This document shows positions 60,120-64,000 of a DNA stretch of 64,000 bases, in pieces. Source of the stretch: Methylococcus capsulatus str. Texas = ATCC 19069 (GTDB taxonomy: Bacteria; Pseudomonadota; Gammaproteobacteria; Methylococcales; Methylococcaceae); NCBI RefSeq assembly GCF_000424685.1, contig NZ_KE384224.1, forward strand, positions 542,276 through 606,275, given 5' to 3'. The notes under the pieces were generated by a model. It made no database searches. It saw only the letters and a program-made list of their open reading frames with translations, and had not been told where the DNA came from. Positions within the stretch are counted from its first letter, which is position 1, and every line of letters begins with the position of its first letter. The translations under genes were made by a program, and so were the position numbers.

Positions 60120-60766
60120 CAGTGCCCCGGAGTGTCGCCCCAAAGCAGCTTGTGCAACTGGAGCTGGAACCGAACCGGCAGCCGGTCCCGCAGAATCCAT
60201 TCGGCGAGCTGCGCCGGCTGGAGCGCACCGGCCACCGGGGAAAAAAGGATTTCGCAACGCTCCGCGAGCCGGTGTTCGTCAAGCTTAGCCACGGCCCAAT
60301 CGTAATCCGGCCGGTCGGCGATCACGAACTTAACCTGATCGCCTTGGCGGAGCGCGTCGACATTCGCATACAGGTTGCGGGACGCTTCGCCCGAGCCGGG
60401 GGTCTTCAGGTCGACCACCCGCACCACGCGCGGGTCAACCGCCGAGATGTCGTGCGCCCCGCCGGTCTCCAGCGACACTTGGTAGTCCTCGTCGCACAAG
60501 GCGGTAAGCAGCGGCAGACAGGCCTTCTGCGCCAGCGGCTCGCCCCCCGTCACCGTAACGTAGCGGGCGCCGTACCGACCGACCCGTTCGACGATTTCAG
60601 CAATACTCATGCGCTCGCCGCCGCTGAAGGCGTAGGCGGTATCGCAGTAGGAACAGCGCAAGGGGCAGCCGGTGAGACGGACGAACACGGTCGGCAGGCC
60701 GACCGTCCGGGTTTCGCCCTGGAGCGAAAAGAAGATTTCCGTGATGCGGACGAGGGTCTCGGTCAC
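60119..60766 (-). CDS. queE: 7-carboxy-7-deazaguanine synthase QueE
   Basis: A 215-residue radical SAM enzyme making the 7-deazaguanine core. The cluster motif CxxxCxxC is Cys34/Cys38/Cys41 ([19 protein letters not shown]), followed by [10 protein letters not shown]. It is five bases after ybgF and overlaps queC by one base, so tol-pal and queuosine genes share a transcript, as in many proteobacteria. Confidence 0.95.
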   Translation of the reverse strand: MTETLVRITEIFFSLQGETRTVGLPTVFVRLTGCPLRCSYCDTAYAFSGGERMSIAEIVERVGRYGARYVTVTGGEPLAQKACLPLLTALCDEDYQVSLETGGAHDISAVDPRVVRVVDLKTPGSGEASRNLYANVDALRQGDQVKFVIADRPDYDWAVAKLDEHRLAERCEILFSPVAGALQPAQLAEWILRDRLPVRFQLQLHKLLWGDTPGH

Positions 60767-60771
60767 GAGGA

Positions 60772-61629
60772 TCAGCGCTTCTCCTGCTGCATCTTCTGAA
60801 GTCGTTTCTCGGCCTGCTTCGCGGCGCTGGACCCTGGATAACGCTTGATGACGTCGTTCAGCATCTGCCTCGCGCTGGCAATCTGGCCCGTGTCGGATTC
60901 GATGTAAGCCAGCTTCAGCGCCGCGTCCGGAACCTTGGCACTTTGCGGAAAATTCTTGATCAGCTTCTGAAACGCCTCCTTTGCGCTACTGAAATCACGG
61001 TTGACGTAATGGGCCTCGCCCAGCCAGTACTGGCCGTTATCGGCATAGTCGCCGCTGGGATAGCGGGCAGTGAAACTCTTGAACTCCTTGATCGCTTCGG
61101 CGAATCTGCCATCCTTGAGCGTGCCGAAGGCCCTCTGGTACGCGGCCTCCCGGGCCGCACCATCGGATGCTGGAGGAGGCGCGACCGGCCTGCTCGTCGG
61201 CGCGGGAGCCGGGGTCGCGGCCGCGGTTCGGGTTTCGCCGCCTGTCCCGGCCCCCTCGGCTCCGGCGTCCGGGGCGTCCGCCGCGACGCCGTCGGCCGAT
61301 GCCGCCGGCGGGCTCCCGGCGCCCTGTCGGATCCGCTGATCCAGATCCGTGTACATGGCCTGCTGCTGGCTCTTCAGCGTCTCAAGCTTGTGGTTGACCT
61401 CCTCGAGTTGGCCGCGTGTTTTCGCCAACTCCCGCTGGAGGCGCTCGATCTGAGTGTTCAGATCCACCAGCACCTGGCCGGCAAGCTTCTTTTCCAGTTT
61501 GGCGACGCGCTCGTCCAAGGTCTCCGCGCCGTAACCTCCGGCATCGTAGCCGCCGTAGCCCTGCTCCGCCTGCACCGGAACGGCCAGCGACAGTCCGCAA
61601 GACATGAACAGAACAGGTAAAGATCTCAT
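60772..61629 (-). CDS. ybgF: Tol-Pal system coordinator YbgF/CpoB
   Basis: A 285-residue periplasmic protein. A signal peptide ends around VPVQA (residue 21). A coiled coil (about 35-95, LEKKLAGQVLVDLNTQIERLQRELAKTRGQ) is followed by an Ala/Pro/Gly-rich linker (about 105-155). TPR repeats then run to the end (YQRAFGTLKDGRFAEAIKEF, YWLGEAHYVNRDFSSAKEAFQKLI). YbgF/CpoB coordinates the Tol machine with peptidoglycan synthesis. It is four bases after pal. Confidence 0.93.
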   Translation of the reverse strand: MRSLPVLFMSCGLSLAVPVQAEQGYGGYDAGGYGAETLDERVAKLEKKLAGQVLVDLNTQIERLQRELAKTRGQLEEVNHKLETLKSQQQAMYTDLDQRIRQGAGSPPAASADGVAADAPDAGAEGAGTGGETRTAAATPAPAPTSRPVAPPPASDGAAREAAYQRAFGTLKDGRFAEAIKEFKSFTARYPSGDYADNGQYWLGEAHYVNRDFSSAKEAFQKLIKNFPQSAKVPDAALKLAYIESDTGQIASARQMLNDVIKRYPGSSAAKQAEKRLQKMQQEKR

Positions 61630-61633
61630 CGGA

Positions 61634-62233
61634 TCAGTTTCCCGGGTAGACTATCTCGACACGGCGATTCTTGGCCCAGGCCGCTTCTCCGCTGCCCGGG
61701 TCCGCGGGTTTCTCTTCGCCGAAACTCACGATCTGCATCTGACCGTCGCTCGCCCCCTGAAAGCGCATGGTGTTGGCGATCGAGCGCGCCCGCTGTTCGC
61801 CCAGGGCGATGTTGTATTCGGGCGAGCCGCGTTCGTCGCAATGCCCTTCCAGCGTCACCGTGACGTTGGGATGCGATGCCAGATAAGCGGCGTGCGCGTT
61901 GACGATCGGCACGTACTCGGGCAGGACCTCACTGCTGTCATAGCCGAAATAAATCACCCGCTTATAGAGCGGGCTGGAAGGATCGTTCAGTGCGGGATCG
62001 CCCCCGCCACTGCCATATGCCCCACCGCCATAGGCACCGCCTGTACCGCCATACGCCTTGCCGCCGTTCCCGCCCGCGCCGTACTTGCCGATCTGGGGCC
62101 CGCCCGGACCGCCGCCGCCCTCGAGCCCCACGCCGGCCGCATCGTCAGGTCTCACTTCTTCCTTCTTGGAGCATCCCGCTGTCAGCAGCGATGCCGCAAC
62201 CACAATCAACAAACCCGTTCTCATGCGATTCAT
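61634..62233 (-). CDS. pal: peptidoglycan-associated lipoprotein
   Basis: A 199-residue outer-membrane lipoprotein with lipobox LLTAGC (Cys21). A long Gly/Tyr/Ala-rich linker (about 35-85, with repeated GGAYGGGAYGSGGG-type units) is more extended than in E. coli Pal. The OmpA-like domain (about 90-199) has VIYFGYDSSEV, the peptidoglycan-binding EGHCDERGSPEYNIALGEQRA and VSFGEEKPA. It links the outer membrane to the cell wall with TolB. Confidence 0.95.
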   Translation of the reverse strand: MNRMRTGLLIVVAASLLTAGCSKKEEVRPDDAAGVGLEGGGGPGGPQIGKYGAGGNGGKAYGGTGGAYGGGAYGSGGGDPALNDPSSPLYKRVIYFGYDSSEVLPEYVPIVNAHAAYLASHPNVTVTLEGHCDERGSPEYNIALGEQRARSIANTMRFQGASDGQMQIVSFGEEKPADPGSGEAAWAKNRRVEIVYPGN

Positions 62234-62282
62234 AATGCCTACCCTTCCGAAATCTCGAGATTTATGGCCTCGGCCATCGAGA

Positions 62283-63557
62283 TCAAGGCGACCATGCGGG
62301 CTCCCGCACGGCGCCCCCCTCGATCCGCAGACTCTGACGGACCTTGCCGTCGATGGAAACCGCCGCCAGCTGGCCCCGCCGCGCAGCGTACAAAATCATG
62401 CTGCCATTGGGAGCGAAGCCCGGGGATTCGTCCAAAGGACCGCTGGTCAAAACCCGAACCGCACGGCTGGCCAGATCCATGACTGCGATCCGGTAATCGC
62501 CGCCCTTGCCGTGCACCATGGCGAGGCTGCGGCCATCCGGCGAGAACACACCGCGGGCATTGTAATCCCCTTCGTACGTCAGCCGTTCGGCCGGTCCCCC
62601 GCTTGCCGACACCAGATACAGCTGGGGTTTGCCACCGCGATCGGAAGTGAACACGATGGAACGGCCGTCCCGTGACCAGTTCGGTTCGGTGTCGATCCCG
62701 CCGTAATCGGTGATCCTGGTGAGCCCGCCCGATCCCAGGTTCATGACGTAGATATCGGGATTGCCGTCTTTCGACAAGGTCAGCGCCAGCCGCGATCCGT
62801 CCGGCGAGAACGCCGGCGCGCCGTTGATACCCGGAGCATCCGACACCTTGCGGCGCTCGCCGGTAGCCAGCGTCTGAACGTAGATCGCCGACCTGCGGCT
62901 TTCGAACGAAACGTAGGCGATCTTGGTACCGTCGGGCGACCAGGCCGGCGACATAATCGGCTCGTTCGAGACGATGACGCTCTGCGGGTTGTAGCCGTCC
63001 GTGTCCGCCACCTGCAGGTTGTAGCGCCGGTTGGCGCCCTCACCTGACACGCTGACATAAGCGACGCGCGTGGCAAACGCGCCGGGCTCACCGGTGATGG
63101 CCTTATAGATGACGTCGGCGATCCGATGGGCGGCTTGGCGGGTTTCGGCTCTTCCGAAGGGCAATCTGTAGCTGACGACCAGCGTGCCACGGATGACGTC
63201 GACGACATGGAAATCGGCTTCGTAGCCGTCGCCGGACGGCCGGATTTGGCCCACCACGACGAAATCCTGGCCCAAAGCCTGCCATGCCGCCTGCTGAACC
63301 TGGTCCGGCGCCGTCGGCCGCTCCTGCATGGCGCTTTCCGCCAAGGTTCTGAATCGCCCGCTGCGCTGCAGGTCGGCCGACACGATCTGGCTGAGAGAGT
63401 CGCTCAAGCTTCCCTGGTTGGCGAAGGGAACGACGGCCACCGGAATCGCCCCTTCCACCCCTTGGCTGATCTGAACCTGGAGTTCCGCACAGACCTGACC
63501 CGCGGCGATGAGCAACAGGAACGAGATCCAACGGGCGATCGCACGCGCCTTGTTCAT
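62283..63557 (-). CDS. tolB: Tol-Pal beta-propeller protein TolB
   Basis: A 424-residue periplasmic protein with a signal peptide (MNKARAIARWISFLLLIAAGQVCA). The N-terminal domain (to about 160) is followed by the six-bladed propeller with repeated motifs: PAWSPDGTKIAYVSFES, PAFSPDGSRLALTLSKDG, PNWSRDGRSIVFTSDRGG and GVFSPDGRSLAMVHG. It binds Pal. ATG 63557 starts the signal peptide; the gene follows tolA by 19 bases. Confidence 0.95.
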   Translation of the reverse strand: MNKARAIARWISFLLLIAAGQVCAELQVQISQGVEGAIPVAVVPFANQGSLSDSLSQIVSADLQRSGRFRTLAESAMQERPTAPDQVQQAAWQALGQDFVVVGQIRPSGDGYEADFHVVDVIRGTLVVSYRLPFGRAETRQAAHRIADVIYKAITGEPGAFATRVAYVSVSGEGANRRYNLQVADTDGYNPQSVIVSNEPIMSPAWSPDGTKIAYVSFESRRSAIYVQTLATGERRKVSDAPGINGAPAFSPDGSRLALTLSKDGNPDIYVMNLGSGGLTRITDYGGIDTEPNWSRDGRSIVFTSDRGGKPQLYLVSASGGPAERLTYEGDYNARGVFSPDGRSLAMVHGKGGDYRIAVMDLASRAVRVLTSGPLDESPGFAPNGSMILYAARRGQLAAVSIDGKVRQSLRIEGGAVREPAWSP

Positions 63558-63576
63558 GCTTGGTACCTTGACTCGA

Positions 63577-64000
63577 CTAACCGGCAGGTTCGAATTTGAA
63601 CGTGAAAGAACGCAGCTCCGCGGCAACCCTGGGATCCGACGGCATGGGCAGGGGGGACGCTTTTTTCACCGCGCTTTCCGCGGAACGGTCGAAGGCGGCA
63701 TCGCCGCTGCTCTTCACGACCCGTGCCTCGACGACCGTTCCATCCCCAAGCGTTCTCACCTGGATTATACAAAACAGGCCGCCTCTGGCGGCAGACGGCT
63801 TGAGCCACAGGCCTTCCACGCGGGGTTTGATGTAACGATTCGCCCATTTGTTCGCCTCACGTTCCGCCAGCTCCCTGCGTTCGTTGTTCAACTGCTCCTC
63901 CAATTCGGCCTTGCGCCGGGCATCTTCCACGGCCTTTTTCCGTGCTTCCGCCGCCGCCTTGGCCTTGACTTCTTCCTCCATCTCCCTCGTGGCTTCTGCC
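63577..64000 (-). CDS. tolA: TolA, C-terminal part (cut by window edge)
   Basis: The 3' 424 bases of tolA run off the right edge. The visible part has the end of the Ala/Lys/Glu-rich helical domain II (KAAAEARKKAVEDARRKAELEEQL) and domain III (ANRYIKPRVEGLW, IQVRTLGDGTVVEARVVKSSGDAAFDRSAESAV), which contacts Pal and TolB. Place and order tolA-tolB-pal-ybgF confirm it. The N-terminal membrane helix lies outside. Confidence 0.93.
   Translation of the reverse strand, partial: AEATREMEEEVKAKAAAEARKKAVEDARRKAELEEQLNNERRELAEREANKWANRYIKPRVEGLWLKPSAARGGLFCIIQVRTLGDGTVVEARVVKSSGDAAFDRSAESAVKKASPLPMPSDPRVAAELRSFTFKFEPAG

Overview
The window looks like chromosome from a GC-rich gammaproteobacterial methanotroph close to Methylococcus. 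This is an inference from gene content. A run of tetrahydromethanopterin/methanofuran-type genes (a pterin-binding protein, a DUF447 protein and MfnB) is typical of methylotrophs. A PPi-dependent phosphofructokinase sits next to a proton-pumping pyrophosphatase, an arrangement known from Methylococcus capsulatus. The rest is ordinary gammaproteobacterial housekeeping (tol-pal, queCE, gltX, fabI, argH, pgi). No phage, insertion sequence or CRISPR array was recognised, and synteny to a named genome could not be tested.

Layout. Positions 22-769 hold a wrecked aminotransferase. 929-4271 is a tight forward run: mtaD, ubiG, a YciK-type reductase and sufT. 4471-11885 is a reverse operon for a YejABEF-type peptide importer, with serB inserted between the second permease and the ATPase and a DUF1232 membrane protein at the end. 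fabI (12017-12799) is divergent from it. 12.8-18.7 kb is accessory: a small secreted protein, a 1023-residue secreted protein of unknown function and a LuxR-type regulator. 18.7-20.8 kb carries fmdB, hemJ, a TlpA-like redoxin and a Tim44-domain protein. It is followed by a decayed phosphoesterase, a rubredoxin, oligopeptidase A, the H+-pyrophosphatase/PPi-phosphofructokinase pair, a CNNM/CorC-like protein, a histidine phosphatase with argH, and pgi.

33186-37343 encodes a very long signalling fusion (degenerate CheB, CheR, PAS, GGDEF, EAL). 37425-41498 is a compact cluster of overlapping genes: three methanopterin/methanofuran-type genes, pyrD and a VOC protein. ubiX points the other way, and a lone heavy-metal-type RND permease follows.

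The most unusual locus is 45654-54386, a single 2910-residue iterative type I polyketide synthase of the enediyne/PUFA-like class. I read its order as KS - AT - two GAF-like domains - two ACPs - KR - DH - phosphopantetheinyl transferase-like domain - two hot-dog thioesterase-like domains. Sensory GAF domains inside a PKS are unexpected and suggest a ligand- or redox-gated synthase. The next gene is a membrane-anchored PAS-GGDEF-EAL protein, so cyclic-di-GMP signalling may be linked to it.

The right end is housekeeping in reverse orientation: a TIGR04073 exosortase-associated protein, tRNA-Glu and tRNA-Ala downstream of gltX, then queC, queE, ybgF, pal, tolB and the 3' part of tolA running off the edge.
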